DNA of 64,000 nt from Vogesella sp. XCS3 (GCF_020616155.1 NZ_CP085530.1:8501-72500); one strand, 5' to 3'. Counted from the stretch's first letter, positions 10,272-19,868 are shown. Notes: generated by a model not told the origin, from the sequence alone. Made by a program: numbers and translations.

Positions 10272-11234
10272 ATGACCCTGATGCAACAGCTGGGCCTGAG
10301 CCCGCAAGAATTGACCCGCAGCCTGACCAATAGCCGCGTGCTGGTGGTGGGCGACGTGATGCTGGACCGCTACTGGTTTGGCGATGTATCGCGCATCTCG
10401 CCGGAAGCCCCGGTGCCGGTGGCCAAGATTGCCCGTATGGAAGAGCGTGCTGGTGGTGCGGCCAACGTGGCGCGCAACATCGCCAGCCTGGGCGGCAAAG
10501 CCACCATTCTGTCGGTAGTAGGCGACGATGAAGCCGCTACCGCACTGACACGGCTGATGGAAAGCGACGGCATTACCCCGTCGTTCAAGCGCGACCCCGG
10601 TATTTCCACCACCATCAAACTGCGCGTCGTAGCGCGCCAGCAGCAGCTGATCCGCCTGGATTTCGAAGACGCGCCCAGCCACGAGATTCTGGCAGACAAG
10701 CTGGACGACTACGCCGCCATCGTGGCCGAACACGATGTGGTGATTCTGTCCGACTACGGCAAGGGTGGCCTGACCCACGTCAGCCGTATGATCGAACTGG
10801 CGCGCGCCGCCGGCAAGCCGGTGCTGATCGACCCCAAGGGCGACGATTACAGCAAGTACGCCGGTGCCACGCTGCTCACGCCTAACCGTAGCGAGTTCAA
10901 GCAGGTAGCAGGTAGCTGGCAGAACGACGAACAACTGGCCGCCAAAGCACAAGCGTTGCGTAGCCAGCTGCAGCTGGACGCGCTGCTGGTGACGCGCAGC
11001 GAAGAGGGCATGACGCTGTACCGCGAAGCCGGTGCCGTGCACGAACCTACTCTGGCGCAAGAGGTGTACGACGTCTCCGGCGCCGGCGATACCGTTATCG
11101 GCACCCTGGGCCTGATGTTGGCCGCAGGGTTGGACATGCCCTTGGCCATGCGCCTGGCCAACGCCGCTGCCGGCATCGTGGTGGCCAAGCTGGGTACCGC
11201 CGTGTGCCACCAGCGCGAGCTGTTTGCCTTGTAA
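10272..11234 (+). CDS. rfaE1: D-glycero-beta-D-manno-heptose-7-phosphate kinase
   Basis: Phosphorylates heptose 7-phosphate at C1 in ADP-heptose synthesis for the LPS inner core. It is a 320-residue PfkB/ribokinase-fold protein. RAGGAANVARNIASLGG is at about 59-75, and the C-terminal signature DVSGAGDTVIGTL holds the catalytic Asp and the anion hole. It matches only the kinase half of E. coli HldE, so the adenylyltransferase (RfaE2) must be elsewhere. It is grouped with rfaD two genes downstream. Confidence 0.95.
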   Translation: MTLMQQLGLSPQELTRSLTNSRVLVVGDVMLDRYWFGDVSRISPEAPVPVAKIARMEERAGGAANVARNIASLGGKATILSVVGDDEAATALTRLMESDGITPSFKRDPGISTTIKLRVVARQQQLIRLDFEDAPSHEILADKLDDYAAIVAEHDVVILSDYGKGGLTHVSRMIELARAAGKPVLIDPKGDDYSKYAGATLLTPNRSEFKQVAGSWQNDEQLAAKAQALRSQLQLDALLVTRSEEGMTLYREAGAVHEPTLAQEVYDVSGAGDTVIGTLGLMLAAGLDMPLAMRLANAAAGIVVAKLGTAVCHQRELFAL

Positions 11235-11260
11235 TAATCCAGCCTAGCAAGGAGCGGATG

Positions 11261-11839
11261 ATGATCTGGTACGAGCAGGTATTGCAGTTCTGGTTCGGCG
11301 GCAGCAGCGACGACATGCTGGCCCTGCCGCGCGACGCCTGGTTCAAGAAAGATCCGGTGTTTGACGGCATCATCCGCGAGCGTTTTGCGCCCTTGCTGGC
11401 CGAGTTGGCCGCAGGCACGTTGCAACCCGACGCTGGCGACGCGCGCCAGGTGCTGGCCTGGCTGATCGTGGCCGACCAGTTTCCGCGCAACCTGTACCGT
11501 GGCCAGGCGCAGGCCTTTGCTACCGACGCGCAGGCCTTGGCCGCCAGCCACGCCGCACTGGCGGCACGGCTGGATATCCGTCTGCCGCCGGTGGCGCGCT
11601 GGTTTGTCTACCTGCCGCTGGAGCACAGCGAGCAGCTGGCCGACCAGGAAGCATCCGTGCGCCGCTTCGAGAGCCTGCCGCATGGCAGCCCGGGGCGCGA
11701 CAATGTAATCGACTTTGCCCGGCGGCATCACGAGATCGTCGCCCGTTTCGGCCGTTTTCCGCACCGCAACGCGGCGCTGGGGCGGCCGTCTACCCAGGAC
11801 GAGCTGACCTTTCTGGCCCAGCCAGGCAGCGCCTTCTGA
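11261..11839 (+). CDS. DUF924 family protein
   Basis: A protein of about 192 residues. The start was set at MIWYEQVLQFWFGG because AAGGAG lies 6 nt upstream; a longer frame reaches back into rfaE1. Family landmarks include the VLQFWFG opening, WLIVADQFPRNLYRG, FVYLPLEHSEQLADQ, and FPHRNAALGRPST near the C-terminus. DUF924 proteins adopt a TPR-like helical fold and have no agreed function. It lies inside the LPS heptose run between rfaE1 and rfaD. Confidence 0.88.
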   Translation: MIWYEQVLQFWFGGSSDDMLALPRDAWFKKDPVFDGIIRERFAPLLAELAAGTLQPDAGDARQVLAWLIVADQFPRNLYRGQAQAFATDAQALAASHAALAARLDIRLPPVARWFVYLPLEHSEQLADQEASVRRFESLPHGSPGRDNVIDFARRHHEIVARFGRFPHRNAALGRPSTQDELTFLAQPGSAF

Positions 11840-11858
11840 ACGCATATAAGGAACAAGC

Positions 11859-12854
11859 ATGACTATCGTAGTGACCGGTGCGGCCGGCTTTATCGGCTCC
11901 AATATCGTGAAGGCGCTGAACGCGCGCGGCGAAACCGACATCCTTGCGGTGGATAACCTCAGCAAGGGTGACAAGTTTGTCAACCTGGTGGGCTGCGAAA
12001 TCAGCGACTACCTGGACAAGCAGGACTTCATCAGCCTGATCGGCAGTGGCGATTTCGACGGTGAAATCACCGCCATCCTGCATCAGGGTGCCTGCTCCGA
12101 CACCATGAACCACGACGGCAAGTACATGATGGAGAACAACTACCAGTACACGCTGGAGCTGTTCGAATTCTGCCAGGCCGAGGAAATCCCCTTCCTGTAC
12201 GCCAGCAGCGCCGCCACCTACGGCAAGGGCACTACCTTCAAGGAAGACCGCCAGTACGAAGGCCCGCTCAATGTGTACGGCTACTCCAAGTTCCTGTTCG
12301 ACCAGATCCTGCGCCGCCGCATGGCCGAAGGCCTGACCGCACAAGTGGCCGGCTTTCGCTACTTCAACGTGTACGGCCCGCAAGAGCAGCACAAAGGCCG
12401 CATGGCTTCGGTGGCCTTCCACAACTTCAACCAGTACCGCGAAACCGGCAAGGTGAAGCTGTTTGGCGGCTACGACGGCTACGCCGACGGCACGCAGAGC
12501 CGCGATTTCGTGTCGGTGGAAGACGTGGTGAAGGTGAACCTGTACTTCCTGGATAACCCGGACAAGAGCGGCATCTTCAACCTGGGTTCCGGCCGTGCGC
12601 AGCCGTTCAACGACGTGGCCGTGGCCACCGTCAACGCCTGCCGCCGCCACGAAGGCAAGCCGGCACTGACGCTGCCCGAGCTGGTAGAGCAGGGCATTCT
12701 GGAATACATCGACTTCCCGGACGCGCTGAAAGGCAAGTACCAGAGCTTCACCCAGGCCGATATCGGCAAGCTGCGCAGCGCCGGTTACAGCGATGCCATG
12801 CTCACCGTAGAGCAGGGCGTGGACCGCTACGTGGACTGGCTGATGAGCCGATGA
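11859..12854 (+). CDS. rfaD: ADP-L-glycero-D-manno-heptose 6-epimerase
   Basis: Epimerises ADP-D,D-heptose to ADP-L,D-heptose, the donor for LPS core heptosyltransferases. It is a 331-residue extended SDR. The NAD-binding GAAGFIGSN is at residues 7-15, the Ser/Thr of SSAATYGKG at about 115, and the catalytic [10 protein letters not shown] (Tyr-x3-Lys) at about 140. [11 protein letters not shown] follows. AAGGAA is well placed before the start. The stop overlaps the Nudix ATG (ATGA). Confidence 0.97.
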   Translation: MTIVVTGAAGFIGSNIVKALNARGETDILAVDNLSKGDKFVNLVGCEISDYLDKQDFISLIGSGDFDGEITAILHQGACSDTMNHDGKYMMENNYQYTLELFEFCQAEEIPFLYASSAATYGKGTTFKEDRQYEGPLNVYGYSKFLFDQILRRRMAEGLTAQVAGFRYFNVYGPQEQHKGRMASVAFHNFNQYRETGKVKLFGGYDGYADGTQSRDFVSVEDVVKVNLYFLDNPDKSGIFNLGSGRAQPFNDVAVATVNACRRHEGKPALTLPELVEQGILEYIDFPDALKGKYQSFTQADIGKLRSAGYSDAMLTVEQGVDRYVDWLMSR

Positions 12855-13372
12855 GTCGCCACGCCGCCCTGCCGGTACGCGTGGCAGCGCGTTTGCTGCT
12901 GCGCGACCCCGACGGGCGGGTGCTGCTGTTCCCTTACCGGCCGCCCGCACAGGGCGGCCGTATTGTTTACTGGTTCACTCCTGGCGGTGGCGTGCACGCC
13001 GGCGAAAGCCTGGCGCAGGCCGCCTGCCGCGAATGCCTGGAGGAAACGGGCTACGCGCTGGCCGACCCTGGCGAGCCACTGGCGCGGCGGCAGTTTGCCA
13101 TGCGCCTGCCGGACGGGGGCGAGGTGTGGGCCGACGAGCATTACTTTCACGTACGGGTTGGCCGCATCGCCCTGCAACAGGATGGCTGGAGCGTGCAGGA
13201 GCGCGCCAGCATGGGCGCGGGGCGCTGGTTTGATGCGGCCGAGCTGGCTCACCCGCCAGAGCCTGTTTTTCCAGAACACCTGCCGGCCATGCTGGCAGCA
13301 GCCGATGCGCGCGACGCACGGGCCGCGCCACCTGACGTGCGCGATGGCGACACGCTTGTGCCCAAAAAATGA
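12851..13372 (+). CDS. Nudix hydrolase
   Basis: A 173-residue Nudix-fold protein. The Nudix box is visible as [21 protein letters not shown], running on to TGY, the expected G-x5-E-x7-REUxEExGU pattern. It hydrolyses a nucleoside diphosphate linked to another group; the substrate is unknown. It overlaps rfaD by 4 bp, so it is translationally coupled to the LPS genes. A role on ADP-sugars is possible but only inferred. Confidence 0.88.
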   Translation: MSRHAALPVRVAARLLLRDPDGRVLLFPYRPPAQGGRIVYWFTPGGGVHAGESLAQAACRECLEETGYALADPGEPLARRQFAMRLPDGGEVWADEHYFHVRVGRIALQQDGWSVQERASMGAGRWFDAAELAHPPEPVFPEHLPAMLAAADARDARAAPPDVRDGDTLVPKK

Positions 13373-13440
13373 GCATTACTGTTGCCAGGCGGCGATAGCT
13401 GATAACATCAGGCTATTGAAATTGCCAGGATTGTAAAGCC

Positions 13441-13896
13441 ATGAAATGCCCCTTCTGCGGCTGCGCCGATACCCAGGTGGTAGATTCCCGCGTCAGCGAA
13501 GACGGCAGCAGCATACGTCGCCGCCGCCGCTGTACCAGCTGCGACAAGCGCTTTACAACCTTTGAAACCGCCGAAGTCCGCATGCCGCAAGTGGTAAAAA
13601 CCGGCGGCCACCGCACCGAATTCGACGTGGAGAAGGTACGCACCAGTTTCCTGCGCGCGCTGCACAAGCGCCCGGTGTCCACCCCGCTGGTAGACGACGC
13701 CATCAACCGCATCAGCCAGCGCCTGTTGCAGCTGGGCGAGCGCGAGGTGTCCAGCCGCTATATCGGCGAAATGGTAATGAACGAGCTGGCCAAGCTGGAT
13801 AAAGTGGCTTACGTGCGCTTTGCTTCGGTGTACAAGAGCTTCCAGGATATTTCCGAGTTCACCGACGCCATCGAGGAAATACAGGGCAAAGGCTAA
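13441..13896 (+). CDS. nrdR: transcriptional repressor NrdR
   Basis: A 151-residue nucleotide-sensing repressor of ribonucleotide reductase genes. The N-terminal zinc ribbon uses C3, C6, C31 and C34 (CPFC, CTSC), and its basic RRRRR run contacts DNA. The ATP-cone follows from about residue 49 ([23 protein letters not shown]). NrdR boxes would lie upstream of nrd operons outside this window; I saw no clear box here. It stands alone before a terminator. Confidence 0.97.
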   Translation: MKCPFCGCADTQVVDSRVSEDGSSIRRRRRCTSCDKRFTTFETAEVRMPQVVKTGGHRTEFDVEKVRTSFLRALHKRPVSTPLVDDAINRISQRLLQLGEREVSSRYIGEMVMNELAKLDKVAYVRFASVYKSFQDISEFTDAIEEIQGKG

Positions 13897-13941
13897 GGCC
13901 GGCCCAGGCCGTAGCAGCCGCCATGGTGCGGTGAACCAGAC

Positions 13942-13968
13942 AACCCTGTCGTGCGCGGCAGGGTTTTT
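13942..13968 (+). terminator. terminator after nrdR
   Basis: A stem of AACCCTG and CAGGGTT followed by a T run, about 45 bp after the nrdR stop. Confidence 0.8.
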
Positions 13969-13995
13969 CATACCTGGAACTTAAGGGGGAAGGAC

Positions 13996-14535
13996 GTGAA
14001 TACTTGCCTGCGACCAGTGGCCGAGCAGGATGCCGCTGCGCTGTTTGCGCTGGTGGACGCCCACCGCGCCGCGCTGGCGAGCTGGCTGCCGTGGGTGGCG
14101 GCCACCCATAGCCAGCAAGATAGCCTGGCTTTTCTGCAGCATAGCGCGGTGGCGCGCCAGCAAGGCAGCCAGTACGACTGGCTGATTCTGGTGGATGGCC
14201 AGCTGGCCGGCGTGTGCGGTCTGCATAGCGTGTCTGCGGCCAACCGCCGTGCTTGTGTGGGTTACTGGCTGGCGCCACCTTACGTTGGCCGCGGCGTGAT
14301 GCAGGCGGCGTTGCAGCAGCTGTGCGGGCAGGCATTTGGCACGCTGGGTCTACAGCGCCTCGTAATCGACCCGGCACTGGCGAATGTGCGCAGCATCGCG
14401 GTGGCGCAGCGTGCAGGCTTCCGTTTCGAGGGCATACTGCGCCAGCATTTATGGCTGCACGGCCAGGCGCACGACGCTGCCTGCTACAGCCTGCTGGCCA
14501 CGGAATGGGCAGTACGCCAGCATGGGCAGGCTTGA
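13996..14535 (+). CDS. GNAT N-acetyltransferase, RimJ/RimL type (paralogue 1)
   Basis: The start was taken at GTG 13996 (VNTCLRPVAEQDAAALFALV) because AGGGGGAAGGA lies just before it and because it aligns with the start of the next gene. About 179 residues. Motif A is GYWLAPPYVGRGVMQAAL; the RimL-like ending has NVRSIAVAQRAGFRFEGILRQ. It resembles ribosomal-protein-Ser acetyltransferases, but the target is unknown. It is a tandem paralogue of the following gene. Confidence 0.85.
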   Translation: MNTCLRPVAEQDAAALFALVDAHRAALASWLPWVAATHSQQDSLAFLQHSAVARQQGSQYDWLILVDGQLAGVCGLHSVSAANRRACVGYWLAPPYVGRGVMQAALQQLCGQAFGTLGLQRLVIDPALANVRSIAVAQRAGFRFEGILRQHLWLHGQAHDAACYSLLATEWAVRQHGQA

Positions 14536-14592
14536 CGATGGCTGGCGGCCAACCTTAGTCTGTTGGCTCGCACTTCCATAAGAAAGCCTGAC

Positions 14593-15135
14593 ATGACCTC
14601 CGCCGTTACCCTACGCCCGCTTGAACCTGCCGACGCCGATGCGTTGTTCTCCCTCGTCGATAGCAGCCGCGATAGCCTGTCGCAGTGGCTGCCCTGGGTG
14701 GATACCACCCGCAGCGCCGCCGATTCGCTTACCTTCATCCAGCATACCCAAGCCGAGCGCGACGCCGGCCGCGTTCATACCTGGCTGATTCTGGCCGACG
14801 GCCAGCCCGCTGGCGTGTGCGACCTGCACGGCGTGAGCTTGCTGAACCTGCATGGCTCTATCGGCTACTGGCTGGCCGATGCCTACGTTGGCCGCGGCTA
14901 TCTGCCACAGGCGCTGGCCCAGGTGCTGCATACCGCGTTTGCCGAGCTGGGTCTGAACCGTGTGGATATCGTGAGTGCGGCGGCCAACCTGCGCAGCTGC
15001 GCGGTGGCAGAGCGTAGCGGCTTTACCCAGGAAGGCGTGCTGCGCGGCTATCTGCGTATCCGCGAGCGTTTCTGGGATGCCCGCATCTACAGCCTGCTGG
15101 CAGCCGACTGGCGTGCCGCGCAAGGGCAGGCATGA
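14593..15135 (+). CDS. GNAT N-acetyltransferase, RimJ/RimL type (paralogue 2)
   Basis: A 180-residue protein starting MTSAVTLRPLEPADADALFSLV, clearly paralogous to the gene before it: shared SLP/QWLPWV, GVC(D/G)LH, GYWLA(D/P)xYVGRG and NLRSCAVAERSGF motifs. It is probably an N-acetyltransferase of the RimJ/RimL group with unknown substrate. The stop overlaps the ribD start, so these genes form one transcription unit. The 57-bp gap between the two paralogues holds a near match of the GTTGGCCGCA repeat. Confidence 0.86.
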   Translation: MTSAVTLRPLEPADADALFSLVDSSRDSLSQWLPWVDTTRSAADSLTFIQHTQAERDAGRVHTWLILADGQPAGVCDLHGVSLLNLHGSIGYWLADAYVGRGYLPQALAQVLHTAFAELGLNRVDIVSAAANLRSCAVAERSGFTQEGVLRGYLRIRERFWDARIYSLLAADWRAAQGQA

Positions 15136-16262
15136 TGAGCGAGCCACTTGGCCTGCTGCCGCAAGATTTCCCCTATATGCAGCAGGCCTTGCGCCTGGCT
15201 GCCGCGGCGACCCGCCGTGCCGCGCCCAACCCCGGCGTCGGTTGCGTGCTGGTGCGCGATGGCCAGGTGATAGGCGAGGGCGCTACCCTGCGTGTCGGGG
15301 GCGATCATGCCGAAATCCAGGCTATCAAGGACTGCTACGCCCGTGGCCATAGCCCGGCCGGCGCCACCGCCTACGTCACGCTGGAGCCGTGCAGCCATTA
15401 TGGCCGTACCCCGCCGTGTGCCGAGCGGCTGATCAAGGAAAACATCGGCCGCGTGGTGGCCGCCATGGTGGACCCGTACCACGAAGTAGCCGGGCGCGGC
15501 ATTGCCATGCTCAACGCGGCCGGCATTCCGGCGGTGGCCGGCTGCCTGCAAGCCGAGGCACAGTACGTGCACCGTGGTTTCCTGTCGCGTGTTACGCGCC
15601 AGCGCCCCTGGGTCACGCTGAAGGCCGCCGCTACGCTGGATGGTAAGACGGCGCTGCTCAATGGCGTCAGCCAGTGGATTACCGGCCCCGACGCCCGCCG
15701 CGACGTGCAGCAGCTGCGTGCGGCCAACTGTGCCATGCTCACCGGCAGTGGTACTGTGCTGGCCGACGACCCGCAGCTCACCGTGCGCGATGTGGCCGTG
15801 CCGCGCCAGCCGCTGCGCGTGGTGGTGGACAGCCAACTGGCCACGCCGCCCGCTGCACGCATTTACGATACTGCCGTGGCGCCCACCCTGCTGGTGACTG
15901 CGGTGGCGGATGCCACGCTGCATGCGCCGTATCTGGCCCGCGGCGTACAAATACGTGTGTTGCCTGCGCCAGATCAGCACGTGGATTTGCCGGCACTGCT
16001 ACAAAGCCTGGCGGCCGATGGCATCAACCAGCTGATGGTGGAGGCCGGTGCCGGCCTGAACGGTGCCTTGGTGCAAGCCGGGCTGGTGGACGACATCGTG
16101 CTCTACCTGGCGCCTTATCTGGCTGGTGACGCAGCCCGTGGCCTGTTTGCCTGGCCGGCGCTACAGTCGCTGGACGACAAGCTGGCGCTGCATATCCGTG
16201 ATACCCGCATGGTGGGGCGTGATCTGCGCCTGACTTTGCAACCTGACTCTAACCCGAGCTGA
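15132..16262 (+). CDS. ribD: bifunctional pyrimidine deaminase/reductase RibD
   Basis: Catalyses two riboflavin steps: deamination of the pyrimidinone and reduction of the ribosyl side chain. It is 376 residues. The deaminase half has HAEIQAI (Zn-His and catalytic Glu) and PCSHYGRTPPC (Zn Cys pair). The reductase half starts near residue 155 with VTLKAAATLDGKTA and contains ITGPDARRDVQQLRA and MVEAGAGLNGALV. It overlaps the acetyltransferase stop. No FMN riboswitch is seen here. Confidence 0.96.
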   Translation: MMSEPLGLLPQDFPYMQQALRLAAAATRRAAPNPGVGCVLVRDGQVIGEGATLRVGGDHAEIQAIKDCYARGHSPAGATAYVTLEPCSHYGRTPPCAERLIKENIGRVVAAMVDPYHEVAGRGIAMLNAAGIPAVAGCLQAEAQYVHRGFLSRVTRQRPWVTLKAAATLDGKTALLNGVSQWITGPDARRDVQQLRAANCAMLTGSGTVLADDPQLTVRDVAVPRQPLRVVVDSQLATPPAARIYDTAVAPTLLVTAVADATLHAPYLARGVQIRVLPAPDQHVDLPALLQSLAADGINQLMVEAGAGLNGALVQAGLVDDIVLYLAPYLAGDAARGLFAWPALQSLDDKLALHIRDTRMVGRDLRLTLQPDSNPS

Positions 16263-16269
16263 TCCCCGC

Positions 16270-17328
16270 ATGCTGCTGACCGAACACACCCTGTACCGTC
16301 TGGCCCACGCCACTTTGCTGGCCCTGGGTTCTAGCAATGAAGAAGCCGCCGTGGTGGCGCAACACCTGGTGGAGGCCAACCTGAAAGGCCACCCCAGCCA
16401 CGGCGTGGGCATGTTGCCGTTTTATGTGGAAAGTGTGCGCAACGGCACCTTGCAGCCGGGCGAGCCGGCCTGGCTGCTGAACGATAGCGGCGCCATCCTG
16501 CAGTTTGACGGCGAGCGCGGTTACGGCCAGCGCGTGGTGCGCGAAGCGGTGGACGCTGCCATCGAGCGTGTGGCGCAGACCGGCATCGTGCTGCTGACCG
16601 TGCGCAACAGCCACCATATGGGCCGCATTGGCAGCTATGGCGAGCAGGTGGCGGCCGCGGGCAAGGTGGGTTTGTTCTTTGTCAACGTCACCGACTTTCC
16701 GCAGCCGCTGGTGGCCCCGTTTGGCGGCTCTGCCGCGCGCTTTGGTACCAACCCCTTGTGCGTGGCGTTTCCGGCAGGCGAGCGCGAGCCACCGTTCATT
16801 CTGGATTTCGCCACCAGCATGGTGGCCTACGGCAAGACGCGGGTCGCCTATCTGGCGGGTAAGACGTTTGACGAAGAAGTCATGCTGGACGCAGCCGGCC
16901 AGCCTACGGCCAACCCTGCGGCCATGCACGAGCAGCCTACCGGAGCGCTGCGCCCCATCGCGGCGCACAAGGGCGGTGGCCTGGTGGCGGCTATCGAGTT
17001 TCTGGCCGGCCTGCTGTCGGGCGGGGGCACCCTGCAGCCGGGCAATGCCCGCCTGGGCGGCATCATGAACAACCTGACCGCCGTCATCATCGACCCGGAA
17101 GCCGTCGCCGACGTAAGCTGGTTACGTGAGGAATACGATGCCATGGCCGCCTATATCCGCAGCTCGCCAGCCCCGGCCGGGCAAGCGCCGCTGATGCTGG
17201 CCGGCCAGCCGGAGCGCCAGCGCGCAGCAGACGCCGCCGTACACGGTGTAGAGATGTCAGATAATGAATGGGCAGCCATACTGGGTGCTGCGCGTAGTGC
17301 AGGGGTGCCCGCCCCCGAGCTGTTGTAA
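16270..17328 (+). CDS. Ldh family oxidoreductase (malate/L-lactate/ureidoglycolate dehydrogenase family)
   Basis: A 352-residue NAD(P)-dependent dehydrogenase of the non-Rossmann Ldh_2 (sulfolactate/malate) family. Landmarks are the EAAVVAQHLVEANLKGHPSHGVGML opening with the catalytic His, NSHHMGRIGSYGE, FGTNPLCVAFP, and LDFATSMVAYGKTRVA. The substrate within the family (malate, ureidoglycolate, sulfolactate, 2,3-diketogulonate) cannot be fixed from sequence. It lies 7 bp after ribD and is probably co-transcribed. Confidence 0.88.
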   Translation: MLLTEHTLYRLAHATLLALGSSNEEAAVVAQHLVEANLKGHPSHGVGMLPFYVESVRNGTLQPGEPAWLLNDSGAILQFDGERGYGQRVVREAVDAAIERVAQTGIVLLTVRNSHHMGRIGSYGEQVAAAGKVGLFFVNVTDFPQPLVAPFGGSAARFGTNPLCVAFPAGEREPPFILDFATSMVAYGKTRVAYLAGKTFDEEVMLDAAGQPTANPAAMHEQPTGALRPIAAHKGGGLVAAIEFLAGLLSGGGTLQPGNARLGGIMNNLTAVIIDPEAVADVSWLREEYDAMAAYIRSSPAPAGQAPLMLAGQPERQRAADAAVHGVEMSDNEWAAILGAARSAGVPAPELL

Positions 17329-17340
17329 GGAAGCAAGACC

Positions 17341-17991
17341 ATGCCTCAGGACAAGATGGACGACGCACTGGACGCCTACCTGCGTCTCTTGGACAGCAAA
17401 GGTGCCGATGCCGAGGTCATCGCTTATCGCCGCCGCATTCTGGCTAGGCTGAACCAGATTTTACGCAGCCAGCGCGGCGGTACGGATATCTACCGCGCCG
17501 CCGTGGACGCCTTGCTGTCGCTATGCCCGCCGGGCGACCGCGCCGGCGCCATGACCGCAGCGCGCGAGTACTATTATTTCTGGCTGGATGACGTCAAAAA
17601 GCTGGCCGCGCTGAACGCCCGTGACGGCTTTACCACCCACCATATCCGGCTGCCGGCGCACGGCAGTTTTGAAAGCCTGCAGCAGCGTATGCAGAGCGAC
17701 GGCTTTACCCAGTACCCGCCCTCGCTGGATATTTATCTGGGCCAGCTGTACGAGCTGGGCTCGGATGAAAGCATGCTGGCCGAGCGCGGCGAGCTGATTC
17801 GCCCGCTGCTCTACCTGCTGCATGGCCACCCGCACCACCCGGATAGCTTTCGTACCGCCATTGATGCCATGCTGCTGCACCTGGGCGACAGCCAGGCGCG
17901 TGATACCTTCCTGATTATTGCGCGCGAATTTTTCTACTACTGGATATCGTTTCCCGACGCCGGCGTACGCGCCGCACCGCGCCCGGCCTGA
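17341..17991 (+). CDS. hypothetical protein made of two tandem repeats
   Basis: A 216-residue soluble protein I cannot assign to a family. Its two halves are homologous: residues about 10-81 and 129-201 align throughout (LDAYLRLL / LDIYLGQL; YRAAVDALL / FRTAIDAML; AAREYYYFW / IAREFFYYW). They are joined by a 45-residue linker rich in Gly, His and Pro. Both units look all-helical and end in an aromatic patch. AAGGAAG precedes the start. It lies 12 bp after the Ldh-type gene and ahead of an M32 carboxypeptidase. No function is claimed. Confidence 0.8.
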   Translation: MPQDKMDDALDAYLRLLDSKGADAEVIAYRRRILARLNQILRSQRGGTDIYRAAVDALLSLCPPGDRAGAMTAAREYYYFWLDDVKKLAALNARDGFTTHHIRLPAHGSFESLQQRMQSDGFTQYPPSLDIYLGQLYELGSDESMLAERGELIRPLLYLLHGHPHHPDSFRTAIDAMLLHLGDSQARDTFLIIAREFFYYWISFPDAGVRAAPRPA

Positions 17992-18067
17992 GCCCGTCCG
18001 AACAGACAATTGCCGCACTGCGCGGCTGCAGGCATCATCAGAGCCTTGTTTATCCAAGGTGCCTGCC

Positions 18068-19558
18068 ATGACCCACTCCGCTTACCCGCAGCTGGAAACC
18101 GCCTTTACCCGCCTGTACCGCTACCAGCACCTGGCCGCTATCGCCGGCTGGGATCAGGCTGCCATGATGCCATCCAAAGGTAACGATGCCCGCGCGGCAG
18201 CCATGGCAGAGCTGCAGGTGCTGATGCACCACACGCTGACCGACCCGGCCTTGCGCGGCCTGTTCGATGCGGCCAACAGCGAAGCACTGACGCCGGTACA
18301 GCAAGCCAGCCTGCGCGAGATGCGCCGCGAGTGGCAAAATGCCAACCTGTTGCCCGCCAGCCTGGTCGAGGCCAAAAGCCTGGCCGGCAGCCGCTGCGAG
18401 CACGCCTGGCGTAGCCAGCGCAAAGCCAACGACTGGCAAGGCTTTCTGCAGAACTTCCGCGAGGTGGTCAAGCTGTCGCGCGAGGAAGCGCAATACCTGT
18501 CCGACGCCACCGGCGTATCGCGCTACGACGCCCTGATGAACCTGTACGAGCCAGGCATGAACAGCGCCGAAGTGCAGCGCATTTTCGACGACGTGAAAAG
18601 CTGGCTGCCAGGCCTGATCCGCGACACCATGCAAAAGCAGGCGGGCGAACAGGTACTGCAAGCGCAGGGCCCGTTTGCCATCGAAGCGCAGCGCGCGCTG
18701 GGTATCGAGGTGATGGGGGTGCTGGGCTTCGACTTTGACGCAGGCCGCCTCGACGTATCGGTGCACCCGTTCTGCGGTGGCGTCGCCGAAGACGTGCGCA
18801 TTACCACCCGTTACCGGGACGACGATTTCGTGCAAAGCCTGATGGGCATCGTGCACGAAACGGGCCACGCCCGTTACGAGCAAGGCTTGCCGCGCGAGCT
18901 GGCGCATCTGCCCGTAGGCCACGCCCGCTCCATGGGCATACACGAAAGCCAGAGCCTGTCGTTTGAAATGCAGCTGGGCCGTAACCCGGCCTTCTTGCAG
19001 CTGATTGCGCCGCTGGTGAAAAAGCACCTGGGCGAGCAACCGGCTTTCGATGCGGCCAACCTGGGCCTGCTGTACAGCCGTGTCCGCCCAGGCTATATCC
19101 GTGTCGATGCCGACGAGCTGACCTATCCGGCGCACGTGATTCTGCGCTTCGAGATCGAGCGTGCGCTGATCGAAGGCGAGATCGAGGCCGAAGATATTCC
19201 GGCGCTGTGGGATGAAAAAATGATGGCCTATCTGGGCGTGGATACCCGCGGCAATTACCAGAATGGCTGCCTGCAGGATATTCACTGGACCGATGGCAGC
19301 TTTGGCTACTTCCCTAGCTACACGCTGGGTGCCATGTATGCAGCGCAGTACTTTGCCACCATCCGCCAGCAATACCCGGATCTGGATAGCCGTATTGCTG
19401 CTGGCGACCTGGCACCGGTATTTGACTGGCTACAGGCCAATATCTGGCAGCAGGCCAGTTTGTGGAGCACGCCGGAGCTGGTACGCCGTGCCACCGGTGA
19501 AAGCCTGAACCCTGCGCATTTCCGCGCGCATTTACAGGCGCGTTATCTGGGCGGCTAA
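18068..19558 (+). CDS. carboxypeptidase M32 (Taq-type metallocarboxypeptidase)
   Basis: A 496-residue zinc metallopeptidase that removes C-terminal residues. The HExxH site is HETGH at 263-267, followed by ARYEQGLP and the third-ligand region GIHESQSLSFE (about 295-305). GWDQAAMMPSKG near the N-terminus and DIHWTDGSFGYFPSYTLGAMYAAQ near the C-terminus are family signatures. The ATG at 18068 follows AAGGTG; a longer upstream frame overlaps the preceding gene and is not used. It ends with its own terminator. Confidence 0.95.
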   Translation: MTHSAYPQLETAFTRLYRYQHLAAIAGWDQAAMMPSKGNDARAAAMAELQVLMHHTLTDPALRGLFDAANSEALTPVQQASLREMRREWQNANLLPASLVEAKSLAGSRCEHAWRSQRKANDWQGFLQNFREVVKLSREEAQYLSDATGVSRYDALMNLYEPGMNSAEVQRIFDDVKSWLPGLIRDTMQKQAGEQVLQAQGPFAIEAQRALGIEVMGVLGFDFDAGRLDVSVHPFCGGVAEDVRITTRYRDDDFVQSLMGIVHETGHARYEQGLPRELAHLPVGHARSMGIHESQSLSFEMQLGRNPAFLQLIAPLVKKHLGEQPAFDAANLGLLYSRVRPGYIRVDADELTYPAHVILRFEIERALIEGEIEAEDIPALWDEKMMAYLGVDTRGNYQNGCLQDIHWTDGSFGYFPSYTLGAMYAAQYFATIRQQYPDLDSRIAAGDLAPVFDWLQANIWQQASLWSTPELVRRATGESLNPAHFRAHLQARYLGG

Positions 19559-19868
19559 TGGCTATATTTGCCCGAGCTGTGTGTGAGCATATTATGCTGA
19601 CAATGCGCAGTTAATCGGAATAATACCCCGCATAAATCACTTCCTCGGAAGATGTGCGGGGTGTTTTACATATAACGCTTTATAAGTTATGTGTTTAATA
19701 TGCGCTGTATGTATCGAAATAAAAGAAGATGTGATGTCACTATTTCACCCTTGCTTAATTAGCAGTATAAATCTTTATAAAGGGGCGTAGCGACACGCCC
19801 GGATATCATAAGAACATCATCACACGAGGCAGGCGCTAGCGCGCACTGTGGCCTGACAGGGGAGAAAC
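19559..19868 (+). other. 310-bp intergenic stretch with a terminator
   Basis: AT-richer than its surroundings. A hairpin at 19625-19667 (ACCCCGCA / TGCGGGGT, then GTTTT) terminates the carboxypeptidase transcript. The remainder, up to the diguanylate cyclase, holds its leader with GGAG before the ATG. I see no gene in it. Confidence 0.7.
19625..19667 (+). terminator. terminator after the M32 carboxypeptidase gene
   Basis: An 8-bp perfect stem ACCCCGCA / TGCGGGGT enclosing a second small hairpin, followed by GTTTT. Confidence 0.7.
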
